Source: Pleurodeles waltl
Lineage: Eukaryota; Chordata; Amphibia; Caudata; Salamandridae
Reading direction: 5' to 3'
Assembly (NCBI RefSeq): GCF_031143425.1
Contig: NC_090444.1
Span: 1,352,350,323 to 1,352,414,322, forward strand
DNA: 64,000 bases
Notes under the pieces: generated by a model
Told to the model about the DNA's origin: nothing
Database searches by the model: none
The model's input: the letters and a program-made list of their open reading frames with translations, nothing else
Translations under genes and position numbers: made by a program
Shown here: piece after piece, positions 9,552 to 19,645 of the stretch
How the letters are laid out: each line of letters opens with the position of its first letter
Position numbering within the stretch: position 1 is the stretch's first letter

Positions 9552-10680
9552 TCATTGGAAGTACTGATGGATAACTGATGTCCTTTTGTCCTCATCCTCA
9601 GCCTCTTTATCCTGACTGTCCACTGCTGCCACAGGGGCGTCTCCAGTCTCCTCCTCCTGCGAAAAAAGGTACATGGCGTCTGAGGGCCAGGTTGTGCAAC
9701 ATGCAGCATGCCACTACTATCTGGCAGACCTTCTCGGGTGAGTAGCACAGGGGTCCACCTGTGAGATGGAGGCACCTGAATCTGGCCTTCAGGAGCTTGA
9801 ATGTCTTCTCGATGATCCTTCTGGTTCTCCCATATGTCTCATTATAACGTTCCTAAGCCCCTGTCCTGACATTCAGGGCAGGGGTCAGCAGCCACAATAG
9901 GTTTGGGTAGCCAGAGTCACCTGCAAGTATTGAGTGACAACATTTAGCCTCACACAATCCTACGGGCTTAATGCCAGAAGGCATACAACAACATACAGTG
10001 GGTGGGGCCAAGGTTCACCTATTAGCCACACCCTGCCTATGTAGTTGGGCCATCACATTGGGGATGCTGCTATCCCTCAGAACAAAGGTATCATTCACCA
10101 ACTCAGTATACTTAGCATTGACGTGGGAGATGTACTGGTCCTCCAGGCACATCATCTGCACATTCAGTGAGTGGAAACTCTTACGATTTCTGAACACCTG
10201 TTCATTCTGGTGGGGGGGACAAATGCAATATGTGTACCATCAATCACCCCGATAATATTGGGGATATGTCCCATTGCATAGAATCCGGCCTTCACTGTGG
10301 CCAGTTCTTCCACCTGGGGGAAAGAAATGTAGCTGCATATGTGTTTTACCAGGGCAGACAACACTTTTGCCAGCACGATTGAGAACATTGGCTGTGACAT
10401 TCCTGCTGCCAAGCCCACTGTTACTTGGAAAGAACCAGTTGCCAAAAAATGGAGCACTGATAGCACTTGCACAAGAGGGGGGATTCCAGTCAGATGACGG
10501 ATAGATGAGGTTAGGTCTGCCTCCACTTGGGCACACAGCTCTGTGATTGTGGCACTGTCCAGTCTATACGTGAGGCTAATGTGCCTGTCCTCCAGTGTAG
10601 CCAAATACACAAGGGTTCTTTACACGGGTATGTCTGCACCTCCTATTCATACACAGCGGTAGGTATCTAATGGACGCAAG
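9552..10680 (-). pseudogene. HARBI1-like transposase of element 2, broken, with intron
   Basis: This minus-strand transposase is homologous to 1-885. The upstream part is readable from about 10610 (RLDSATITELCAQVE, HFLATGSFQVTVG, GVIDGTH with the first catalytic Asp). A frameshift falls just after the VPP that follows the GVIDGTH block; the next part reads at 10197-10015. A 98-bp intron (10018-9921, GTGAAC ... TTGCAG) precedes GDSGYP, which carries the second Asp. In the last exon a TAG (in place of GAG) interrupts before ERYNE; IIEKTF keeps the catalytic Glu. The C-terminus VIHQYFQ ends at 9552-9554. Intron position and phase equal those in element 3. Confidence 0.85.
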
Positions 10681-11106
10681 AGTGAGTAGGCTGTCACAGT
10701 TGAAACCACAACTTCAGTATACTTGGAGCACTTATGTAATGAGGCAGTGTTAATGTTGAGGTATGTGCCAATCTAATCTGTGACGCAGTTAATGTCAATA
10801 TGACTGGTTCCCCCCTTGAAATGGAGAACACCTGTCCTGTATGTAGGGACAGGTGGAATTGAGGTAACTCGGCCGACATTGGTTGTCGTGGCTGAAGGCG
10901 GTCTTGCACCGCCGTGCAATTCCTCATTGGATATTATGGGGCTCTATGGAGTACAGTGGTCAATGGGGATCTGCGCTGGCAGTGACGGTGTACACCGCCG
11001 TGGACGTGACCGCCATTTTCTATCTGATTCCTCACTTGTTTCCTGACCTTCAACAGGAGATCACCTACACTGCATGTGCTGCTGTGATCTGTGTCTGGAA
11101 CCCACC

Positions 11107-14100
11107 ATGGCCGTGTGACCGGGGAAAGGGCCCCTGCCTTAACTTTGGAGGAGTTGGAGCGACTGGTGGATGGAGTCCTACCCCAGTACGGACTGCTGTA
11201 TGGGCCTCCAGACCAACAGGTGAGTACGTATTGGGCACAATGGATGTGGAAGGATGCATGGGGATGTGTGTGCAAGCATCGTGTTAATGGGGGGGTGGAG
11301 GAAATGTCTTGTGGTGATGTACATGTTGTGCGTTGGCCGATGTGTGTGCCAATTGTGATGGAAATGGGTATTGTGGGCAATTTGTGTGACTGGCTGTACT
11401 GCTTGTTTAATGGTGTTCTCCTGTTTGTATTGCCTCTGCAGGTCAGTGCCCATCAAAAGAAGGGATAATGGCATGCCATCACCAAAGACGTGTGGTCCCT
11501 GTGGGTCTATGGCAGGCGGAGCACCCACTGTTGAAAATGGTGAGAGGACCTGAGACGCTGGGCATTGAAGACCATGGATGCCCAGTTGGGGATGGCCTCC
11601 CAACGAGGAAGGGGTTCCCGTCGGAACCTGACCCCCCTGATGGCCCGCATACTGGCAGTGGCCTACACTGAGTTGGATGGGCGCTTGAGGGAATCACAGC
11701 AGCCATAAGGGGGTGAGTACGGTGGGTATCATTACGAATTTTGGCAGGTGGGGTGGGATCCGGGTGGTGGATGTGAGTTAGTAGGTGCCCCTAAGGCCAG
11801 GCCAGACATTGCAGCGTGGGTCAACTCTAGTGTAATGGGTGTATATAAAATACAGGTAACCTAGCTTGTTAGCAGTCCATTTCGGGCAGGGCATCGTAAG
11901 TCCCAGAATGGGTGCAGGTAGCAGTGTGTGGCCCTCATCTTGCCTTAGCATCTAGCCATATCACTGGCAGTGCAATGCATAGTGCTTAAGCCTGTTGCCT
12001 GTGTGTGATGGTGCTGTGTATGCCAACAGTGGTGTTGGTGCAGTCATTGACCCATTGTTTCCTTTGTCTCTCTCCCCCCTTTTTTGTTCTGTCATCCTGT
12101 CATTATGTGCATTAGCATCATCTGGCAGAGGAGCAGGGGCACTGGTGACAGAGGGTGCTGCATCCCACAGGACCCAGGAGGCAGAGTCCACCGACGCCGA
12201 CGGAACCAGTGGGATGGAGGGCGAGGGGAGCACCACAGCAGAGACAGGAGGTGACAACACAGACTTAGATACCTCCTCTGATGGGAGCTCCCTCGTGGTG
12301 GCGGAGACCTCTGTGACCACCTTAGCAGCAGGTACAGCCGCCACCCCATACCAGCTCCACCCTCCCAGTAGCCCCTCAGCGAGTTGCCTGTGCTGCTCAC
12401 CGAGGATGGTGGGTATCTCCTTCACCCCAGGCACCTCAGGCCCTGCCCCAGTGAGCCCTGCTGCCCTGAGTGAGGAGGCTATTGACCTCCTGAGATCCAT
12501 CTCTGTTGGGCAATCAACCATTGTGAATGCCATCCAGGGGCTGGTATCCCAGATGCAGCAATGCAATGCCTTCCTGGAGGGCATTCACAGTGGATTGGCA
12601 GCCCAACAGAGATTGATTCAGGCTCTGGCCTCCTCTCTGATGGAAGCCATTGTCCCAGTTTCTACTGTACCCCTCCAACTACCACTTCCCATTCTCCTCA
12701 ACCGCAACCCATCCCAGGCAGACATACTGATGAGCATGCATACAAGACAACACCCAAGAGTGGCACAGACAAACACAAGCACCACACTGTATCCCACAAG
12801 CACTCACACAAACACCAGACAGTTGCAGACACGACAACATCCACTGCCTCCACTGTCTCTCCCTCCTCCTTCATCTCCCTCCCAGTCATGTCCACACTAA
12901 CACCTGCATGCACTACACCAACATCCACCACCAGCATCACCACACCAAGCAGAACACACGCCTCACTAGCAGACACCTCCACAACATCCATGTACGCTTC
13001 CCCTGTGTCCTCTCCCACCCTGTCTGTCCCCCCTCCTAAAGGACACAAACGCAAGTACCCAACAGCCCTCCACCTCACATCAGCATATTGCCCATGCACC
13101 TGAACCCAAACCCAGCAGACATACACCTCCTACAACGACTTCCTCAACCTACTCTCCCATCACTCCTCCCTCCTCCTGCCCCAACGTCCCTAAGAAGCTT
13201 TTTCTTGCCCCACTTGACCTCTTCACTCCCTCTCCTCCCCTGTCCTGCCTGTAAGAGCAGGGTCCCAATGACCCAGCCCAGCACCTCAGCCAAACAGTCC
13301 ACGGGGACAGTGGTGGCACCACCTGGTCATGGTGGGAAGGAGCCTGCACCTCCAGGCAAGAAGGGAAAGAAGTTTGCACCTCCAGCCAAGAAGGGGAAGA
13401 AGCCATCAACCCCTGCCAGGAAGGGTAAGGAATCCACACCCTATGTCATGAAGGGGACGAAGCCCTCCACTCCAGCGGAGGCTGTTAGGGTGACACCTCC
13501 AACACCACCAGCGGTTACGGGGCCACCACCGCCAGCTGAAGGAGTGCAGCCATCACCAACTGAAAAGGCTGCCCAGGAGGCACCTCCATCTGACACCACA
13601 CTGCAGCCATCACCAACTGCAGAGGCTGCCCAGGAGGGACCTCCATCTGACACAAACGTGCAGCCATCAGCACGGGCCGACGCCATGTATCCCACCCTCC
13701 AGGGGCTTCTGTACGAGGAGCCTCCTCCAGAACCAGTGGGCAAGTCACCCACTCCAGAGACTGTGGTTTTGCACTCCACAGGACAGAGCAATGAGCATGT
13801 TGCCCCCTCCAGAACCAGTGGGCAAGTCACCCACCTGGGAGACTGTGGCCTTGCACTCACCAGGACAGAGCAATGGGCATGTTGCCCCCTCCAGAACCAG
13901 TGGGAAAGTCACCCACCTGAAAGACTGTGGCCTTGCACTCCACAGGACCGAGCAATGGGCATGGAGCCCCCTCCAGAACCAGTGAGATTGTTCCCCACTC
14001 CGGCTGAGGTGCCCCCCATCCCCCTGAGGTGCCTGCCCAATTGCAAACTGATGCCCCTGCAGAGTTCTATCCGGATGAAGTTAGGATTCGTGTTGGGCCT

Positions 14101-14134
14101 TGAAATGTGCCCTGTGTCCATGTGGGCCCTTTGA
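11107..14134 (+). pseudogene. SANT-B of element 2: second SANT gene, multiply broken
   Basis: This is a three-exon gene on the plus strand. Exon 1 (about 11107-11219) encodes ERAPALTLEELERLVDGVL and PQYGLLYGPP; a deletion after the ATG puts it out of frame. Exon 2 (11442-11712) encodes the second half of the domain, with stops replacing residues in the HQKKG, HCRKRWED and QQPQG blocks. Exon 3 starts at 12116 (acceptor GCATTAG|CA) and is open to 12900. It has the conserved block GISFTPGTSGPAPVSPAALS and EEAIDLLRSISVGQSTIVNA, then a frameshift near 12720 into a Ser/Thr/Pro/His-rich tail. A later frame (to 14134) holds lysine-rich repeats close to KKGKKPSTPA. The split SANT-like domain differs clearly from Myb-A. 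The function is unknown; DNA binding is likely from the domain. Confidence 0.75.
13659..13990 (+). repeat. 82-bp tandem repeat in the SANT-B tail of element 2
   Basis: CCAGAACCAGTGGG recurs with its last base at 13740, 13822 and 13904, and the related CCAGAACCAGTGAG at 13986, a spacing of exactly 82 each time. Because 82 is not a multiple of three, each unit changes the frame. The same core occurs in the 74-bp repeat of element 3, so both arrays grew from one ancestral motif. Confidence 0.85.
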
Positions 14135-14401
14135 ACATTGGACTGCGCAGTGTCCCTTTCTATACATGTGTACATATCTGTTTCACAGACAATTTGATAA
14201 TTTATTAGCTGTTGATATTAATACATTCACTTTCGTGCATTCCTGTTGTCCTAGCATTATTCTGTTGTGTATCGGGTGCAAATTGTTTTTCGTGTGCAGT
14301 TGGACGTGTGTATGGTGTGTGTGTGTGTCGGGTGTGTGTTGTGTGTGTGTTTGTCACTCTCGTTTTCCTCCCTCCCTTGTGTGCTCGGCAGCTGTACTCA
14401 C

Positions 14402-14478
14402 CGTAATCAGCAGCGTTGGTGTTCCAGGTGGAGCATAACGTAGAAGATCACCGGGAAGACTTGCAGTTTGGGTTCCAT
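14402..14478 (-). CDS. Candidate first exon of the transposase, element 2
   Basis: The minus-strand ATG at 14478 lies in GCCGCCATGGAA, a near-perfect Kozak context. The short frame (MEPKLQVFPVIFYVMLHLEH) runs to a donor CG|GTGAGTAC at 14401. Element 3 has a homologue at 47455-47373 that is six bases longer, an in-frame difference. In both copies a TGA lies a few codons before the donor, one C-to-T step from CGA. If joined to the transposase exon at about 10.65 kb, the intron would enclose SANT-B. It could instead be an unrelated upstream frame. Confidence 0.45.
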
Positions 14479-14589
14479 GGCGGCGTTGTTCTTCCCTGTG
14501 TCTCCGATGGTGAGTCTTTTTTCTTCAGTGATGTGTTTCCGCCAGGCTTTTGATGGTGTTGGTACTGCCCTGGAAAAGGTGGCGATTTC

Positions 14590-14799
14590 CTGTGTCATAA
14601 TATGGTGGGCGGTCTCCAACCTGGCTGTTGACAGCTACCGCTGTGGTGAGTGTTGTTGCCGCCCTGGCAGTTGGTGTGGTAAATTGGCTGTCTATGGGAG
14701 TTATCGCCGCCATGGTCATAATTTGGCATTACTTACCGCCAGCCTGTTGGATGTATTACCGCCACTTTACCACTCATCGCCAGGGTCAAAATGAGGGCC
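14590..14799. repeat. Right terminal region of element 2
   Basis: This segment has repeated CCGCC/GGCGG (ACCGCTG, GCCGCCC, ATCGCCGCC, TTACCGCC) ending in GGTCAAAATGAGGGCC. Read inwards it pairs with the left edge at 7008 and continues into similar TACCGCC-type motifs. Confidence 0.7.
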
Positions 14800-15990
14800 T
14801 GCGTGTCCAACTTATCTGACTGAAAATTCAGAACTTGTATGGATGATTGTAAGGTTGCTAATAGACTGTCCCACCAGTGTGGAGCAGACAATATTTGATT
14901 CAAATCATGGTTGAAAGCCTGGCTAGAGTATGTCAAGCCACAGTTAACATTATCACCCAGAGGGAGAGATATTTACCGGGAGTTATTTGAGCATGCCGTT
15001 TCACAACCCTGGATTGAGGGCTTTATGGGAGAGATTTCATCTGACAGAGGCATCTGCTTTACCATTGCCAAGGACATGTCCGGTCTTTTTCATATGCCCT
15101 AAGGATAGAACCTGAAATTCACTGTTGCTCACGTTGTGAGATTGTCCCGCTGATTGTTGAATATTATTGCCTGATGCTGAGTTCCTCAGTTGATTAGGCA
15201 GTTGAGAGTCTTCAAGATGCAAAGTTTTGACTTCTAAGGCCTGAATCACATCCAAATTATTTGAAAGTGAGAGTGAGCAAGACCATGGTTCTTTGGAAAG
15301 AGAATCTTCCACTCCTGCGGGGGCTGGGAGCAGGCTAGTGGTTTTAATATTTTGAACAGAAACATCAGTTAAAAATGGAGAATGCTAATTCTCATCTGCA
15401 GGTGAAGAAGACCTGTGAACTTGTGCCACGTTGCTAATGTTTTAGTATATTCAAAATTTGAGCCTTGTGTCAAAGAGGCGACAGTGACTTGCTGCTGCGA
15501 TGTGAGCTCCGATTTAAATATATAAAAGTTTCTAAGCTTCAAAATTGACTTTTTTTTACGTGTCACTGGTATAACACTATGATGTTCCTCTGAAGTGGGA
15601 TAATAGGGCTGAGAAGGGCTGGAGTATCGTCTGGAGTTACATATATTACAGCCATTGGGTCTTTCAAAAAGGGTAGAATTGACTTTCCTGATTTCACTGA
15701 ACCTGTCCTTGGTGTTGGGAGCTCCATCCCAAGACTGCTTTTTAATTTAGCTTGCTTTTTCTCTGCTGATGCACATTTTGAGGATGGTTTCTTGCATTTT
15801 TTTATGAGGTATTGGCTACCAAGTTTTACCTGATCTCATACTCTGGTACTCTGATGTAGTCCAGTACCTCGTTGTTTGGAACCGGAATTGCTAGCCAGCG
15901 TCTGTACTGTACTTATATTGTATTAGGGACTAATGACTTTGTATATTTCTGTTTATCGTGGGTTAGACTCTCCCTTACAAAGTAAGGGTG
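14800..15990 (-). pseudogene. LINE ORF1-like relic, N-terminal half
   Basis: This is the continuation of the minus-strand relic at 6660-7007, separated by element 2. Readable minus-strand pieces are 14936-14815, 15312-15037 and 15566-15369, in shifting frames. They contain helical segments (DSLLATLQSSIQVLNFQSDK, LSLSNNLDVIQALEV) and a basic stretch (TRKKKSILKLRNF). Near 15740-15800 there is another Lys-rich segment. No enzyme motif was found. A LINE ORF1 or similar coiled-coil protein is the most likely origin, with low certainty. Confidence 0.35.
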
Positions 15991-17050
15991 GTCCTTTTTT
16001 TCCTAGATATCCTTGGTTTGCTTGTGCAGGGAGTAGGAATATGGGGGGGGGGGAACGCACCCAGCCACAAGCCGCGCACCAGGACCTAGTCTGGCCACAT
16101 CCTTGGAACAGGCACAAACTCTTATAGGTGGCCTGGTACCTACCATGCCCAGTATAACCACCACAGCCACAATCACAGCCTCAACCACTTTTGAAGCCCT
16201 TGGGAATTGTAGTACATTGCGGGCCAGGAACTCGTAATTGTACCTTGGAAAGTAATTGTGTCTTTCTCTTCTGCTGCATCGCCACATCTCACAACTTATT
16301 TCCCCTTAGCAAGGGATTGTGAGGGTCACGAGTGTGCAGCACAATAATGTGATTCTGGTTGTGTTGTATATGTGAATAAGTAGAAGGACTTCTTTAAAAA
16401 TTGAGTTAATTGAATCCAATAGTTGCTTAGGATGCTGGATCACTGGATTATGCAGCTTTAATAGGTTAGCTTAGTAACGGTGAACAGTCTTTTAGTAGTA
16501 CTGTTGTGGGCCCCCTAGCTCCTTTGGGGACCCTAGCACCCCTTCTACTCCTTGTGCCCCTTCTTCTTCTTGCCTCGTGCCGTGCCTTGCCTTGCCTTAT
16601 CCCTTGTGTCACACTTGCCAAGTCGGAAGGAACTAGACCCTGACCCTGATGCCGGCTCTCAGATGCCAACACTGGCAGTAACTTGTGGTGACAAATGAGT
16701 GGACGAACAGGAGGAACAGAGTAAGACAGAGCTGGGCCGGGCTGAGTGCAGGCGCTACTGCCTGAGGGAGAAAGGTGGTAGGCAGTGTGGCTGAGGGAGA
16801 CGTGCCCAGTCAAGATGGAGCCCAAGGGTCTGCCAATCAAAGTCGGCAACCAAAATCTAAGATCCGGCGAGCCGGAGCGATCCAGAGCGGCGAGGCAGCT
16901 GTGATGGGTGCTGCTTGCATACGAACAGCATCACAGCACCAACACATATTCGATTGTCTCTTTTGACATACAAGATGCCCTCGTTAGCTTAGGAAATATG
17001 GACTGGCACTCTGCTCCACTGGAGTGTAACATGAAAAGTATGCCCTGGTG
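15990..17050. other. GC-richer non-coding stretch, possibly a LINE 5' UTR
   Basis: No supported gene. The stretch has a G-run at 16043-16051 and CG-containing segments (GATCCGGCGAGCCGGAGCGA near 16860). It lies upstream of the minus-strand relic at 14800-15990, so it could be that element's 5' leader. Nothing direct proves this. Confidence 0.3.
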
Positions 17051-17576
17051 AGGGCAGTGTGCAGTCAGTGTCTACGAAATGTGCCCCAGTTTTAACCATG
17101 CTTGATGAAGTCATGCAGTGCAGTACAGCAGACCAGCCTGCTGTGCTGCATCATCTTAAATGTGATGGGATGGGTAGTTGTCATTAACATGCAATGCATC
17201 CCTGTACGAACCTTTGTCATGGGGCACCAACAGCTGCCTAACGCCAACACTTACACACATTGACCATGGTGCAGGGGTACCTGTGTAGTAGGTATGAATG
17301 CACATGTGTAGGAAGGGACACATCCTGCAACATCAAAAATCAAGAATGCTGTCTGCCACTTCAATGTCTGTTGCCAATTGCAACACCCATTGAAAGATGG
17401 AATCAAAGGGCACACAACAATATCACTCATGTGTTACACAATCACAATGCCACCTCGAGGCGCTGATCCAACCTGATGCATTCACACATTGACATGTTTA
17501 GGAATGTGTCAACTCCATAAGCCAACCCATGTGTATTGTAACAGTAATGCAAGGGGAGCAACTTTTCACATGCATT
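17051..17576. other. Non-coding, repeat-like
   Basis: No gene is seen. Short segments such as AGGAAGGGACACATCCTGCA (near 17310) resemble the hairpin core of the MITE family described at 59633-60277. Confidence 0.3.
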
Positions 17577-17846
17577 AACCTTCTCACCTCTTATCATGTA
17601 TGCTGTATCCTGAACCACCCATAGTAAGATGCAACCACCTCTCATGTATGGGCTTGTACAGGAAAGTGTCCTTTCATGCACAACAACACTGAGCCCTGCA
17701 ACACAGGAACCCTTGCACCCTTGCTGCAAGGAGGCCTTTGTTGCAGGGATGAGTGTTGTTGTGCAGGAAGGGACACCTTCCTGTACAATCATATACACAA
17801 GAGGTGGTTCAGGCTACAGCACACATGATAAGGGGTGAGAAGGTTA
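17577..17846. repeat. 270-bp foldback element
   Basis: The outer arms pair: AACCTTCTCACCTCTTATCA and a TGTATCCTGAACCACC segment on the left, GGTGGTTCAGGCTACA and TGATAAGGGGTGAGAAGGTT on the right. Inner segments also pair: TTGTACAGGAAAGTGTCC with GGACACCTTCCTGTACAA, GCACAACAACACT with AGTGTTGTTGTGC, and CCTTGCACC with its partner near the centre at about 17713. Almost the whole unit can fold into one long hairpin, typical of a foldback MITE. Confidence 0.8.
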
Positions 17847-19039
17847 ATAGCTGCGAGAATAATCAGCACAGAGGCTATGATGTTCCCAGATGCAGTGACC
17901 TGTGTACAAATGTTATAATGACACCTGCCGGAACATGACACCTGAGACATTATCTCACTCAGCACACCAAGGTTGCCTGTTGACTGTCTCATTACACGTC
18001 TTTAGTGACAGGGTGGGACCATCCCCATGTAGGTTCACATGTCCTCATCCACTTTACTCACATTGATCAACCAAGGATACTCAGTAGATACAGGAATAGC
18101 TGCCACTGACTCATGATGAGTCCTGGACCAAACTGTGACAAATTACACCCCAAACTATATACAGGATCATAATTGGACCACACACATGAACAAGACACCT
18201 ATGTACAATTGATCACTGGAAATATGTGGACACGTGCTGTCTTGTATGCTGGTCCACCACAGCCACTTGAGAGTTGTGGCTCACTTCTATGGCCTCAACT
18301 CTGGTGTGATCATACATTTGAGATTCACCTTTGTCTGTCTTGGCAAACAACATGGTACCCACTTCCTCAATGCATGTGTATGACTCACTGTGGGATTCAC
18401 CAACTAGTGCCTAGGAAGCTGTTACCAAAACTCTAGGACATAGGATGTTGAAAATGTAGACCATTGACATGAACAAGCATCTGCCATCTATCTGGGGCAT
18501 GCTTTGTCACATGTGGTTTCTACGTTACCCTAATTCTTGGAAGTCCACATTACGGATGTTGCTACATGCATGACTAACACATGCCCTCTCTCACTTCCAT
18601 AATGACTCGCATCTAAGGATTGGACACATGGACGTCACATTCATACAAGCATAAGTGCAATAATGCTTCATGTGATACACACACACTTGGTCAACAAATA
18701 CATTAGTTGCCAAAGCACACACTTTGAGAAAAAGGCATTTAGGTATTGTACATATGTGAGTCACATTGCTATCCTCTCCTTATGCCAAACATGCCCAATT
18801 TGTGCAACACATATATGTAGGCCACACTTATGACCATCTATTGTGTCAACCGTAAAAATACTGTGAAGGGAGTAGCGGATCATGGTCCGCTGCAGTATGA
18901 TTTCACACATGTGAACATACACCATCAACACCATAGTGTGTTCAATCAGCCTATCTCTGATGTGTCCCAAATGTAACATAACAAACAAACAGGAAAGGTG
19001 CCCAAAACCAGTTAATGCACTGAAATTTTGACGTTCCTA
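17847..19039. other. Non-coding stretch
   Basis: No gene, tRNA or clear repeat boundary is seen. The base composition and CACACA/TGTG-rich texture resemble the flanks of the other foldbacks. Confidence 0.3.
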
Positions 19040-19237
19040 GCGTTATGCGTCATTTTTTGCCCACCAATACTGTATTTGCGTCATTTTGTTTGACGCACAG
19101 GAGTGAAAATTAGCCCGCATCCAGATATTTGTACAGGCCATGTACTATTATTTGGATGCAGGCTAATTTTCACTCCTGTGCGTCAAAACAAATTACGCAA
19201 ATACAGTTTTGGTGGACAAAAAATGAGGCATAACGTG
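19040..19237. repeat. Foldback upstream of SANT-C copy 1
   Basis: The left arm (from GCGTTATGCGTCATTTTTTG, then TACTGTATTTGCGT, TTTGACGCACAGGAGTGAAA, ATTAGCC) pairs with the right arm (TTTCACTCCTGTGCGTCAAA, ACGCAAATACAG, CAAAAAATGAGGCATAACG). A short loop lies around TACAGGCCATGTA. It ends about 410 bases before the SANT-C ATG. A comparable foldback lies about 430 bases upstream of the second SANT-C copy. Confidence 0.8.
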
Positions 19238-19645
19238 AAAAAGGGCGGACATTTCATACAGGAAGTGATGTAATAGGATATCCTGTTTACAGATCATGTA
19301 CAGTGGGTGTACTTTCACTTTGCAGTCTATGATTCTTCTAGACTGTGTGGCTGTGTAGAGAGTGGTGTCCTGAGATTTTGTGCTTGTTTGTCCTGTGTGC
19401 TATCTGTATTGTCAATTTGTGAAATAAATAGTGTTGGTGTATACTGTACTACTGTGTTTTGTATACATTTGTCCATTTTTCTAGTGTTTTTGTTGTTTGT
19501 GGGAGTCTGTTGTGGTCAGTGTTAGTTTGGGGATAGTTGGGCTCTTTTAGTTGTTAAGTTTACTTTTCATCTGTATTTGTACCCCTACTTTCTCCCTTTT
19601 CCCCTTTCTATTTCTTTTACCCCTATTCCCTTTCACATTTCCACT

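Larger units (their letters stand above)
7008..14799 (+). mobile_element. Harbinger-type element 2, complete but decayed
   Basis: This is a full 7.8-kb copy. The left edge is GGCCCTCATTATGAC and the right edge, read inwards, GGCCCTCATTTTGACC. Gene order is Myb-A (plus), transposase (minus), SANT-B (plus), then a minus-strand mini-exon. The flanks are TGA on the left and TGC on the right; read on the minus strand as GCA and TCA, they fit a diverged 3-bp target duplication, the Harbinger norm. The interrupted host sequence rejoins in frame across the site. All genes carry frameshifts or stops. Confidence 0.85.

Noticed and set aside
10883..11287. 134-codon plus-strand frame near the start of SANT-B in element 2
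   Set aside because: Shifted reading; the SANT-B domain is in another frame and matches element 3.
12092..13126. Minus-strand open frames opposite SANT-B of element 2
   Set aside because: They mirror Pro/Ser/Thr-rich codons of the sense gene and have no domain of their own.
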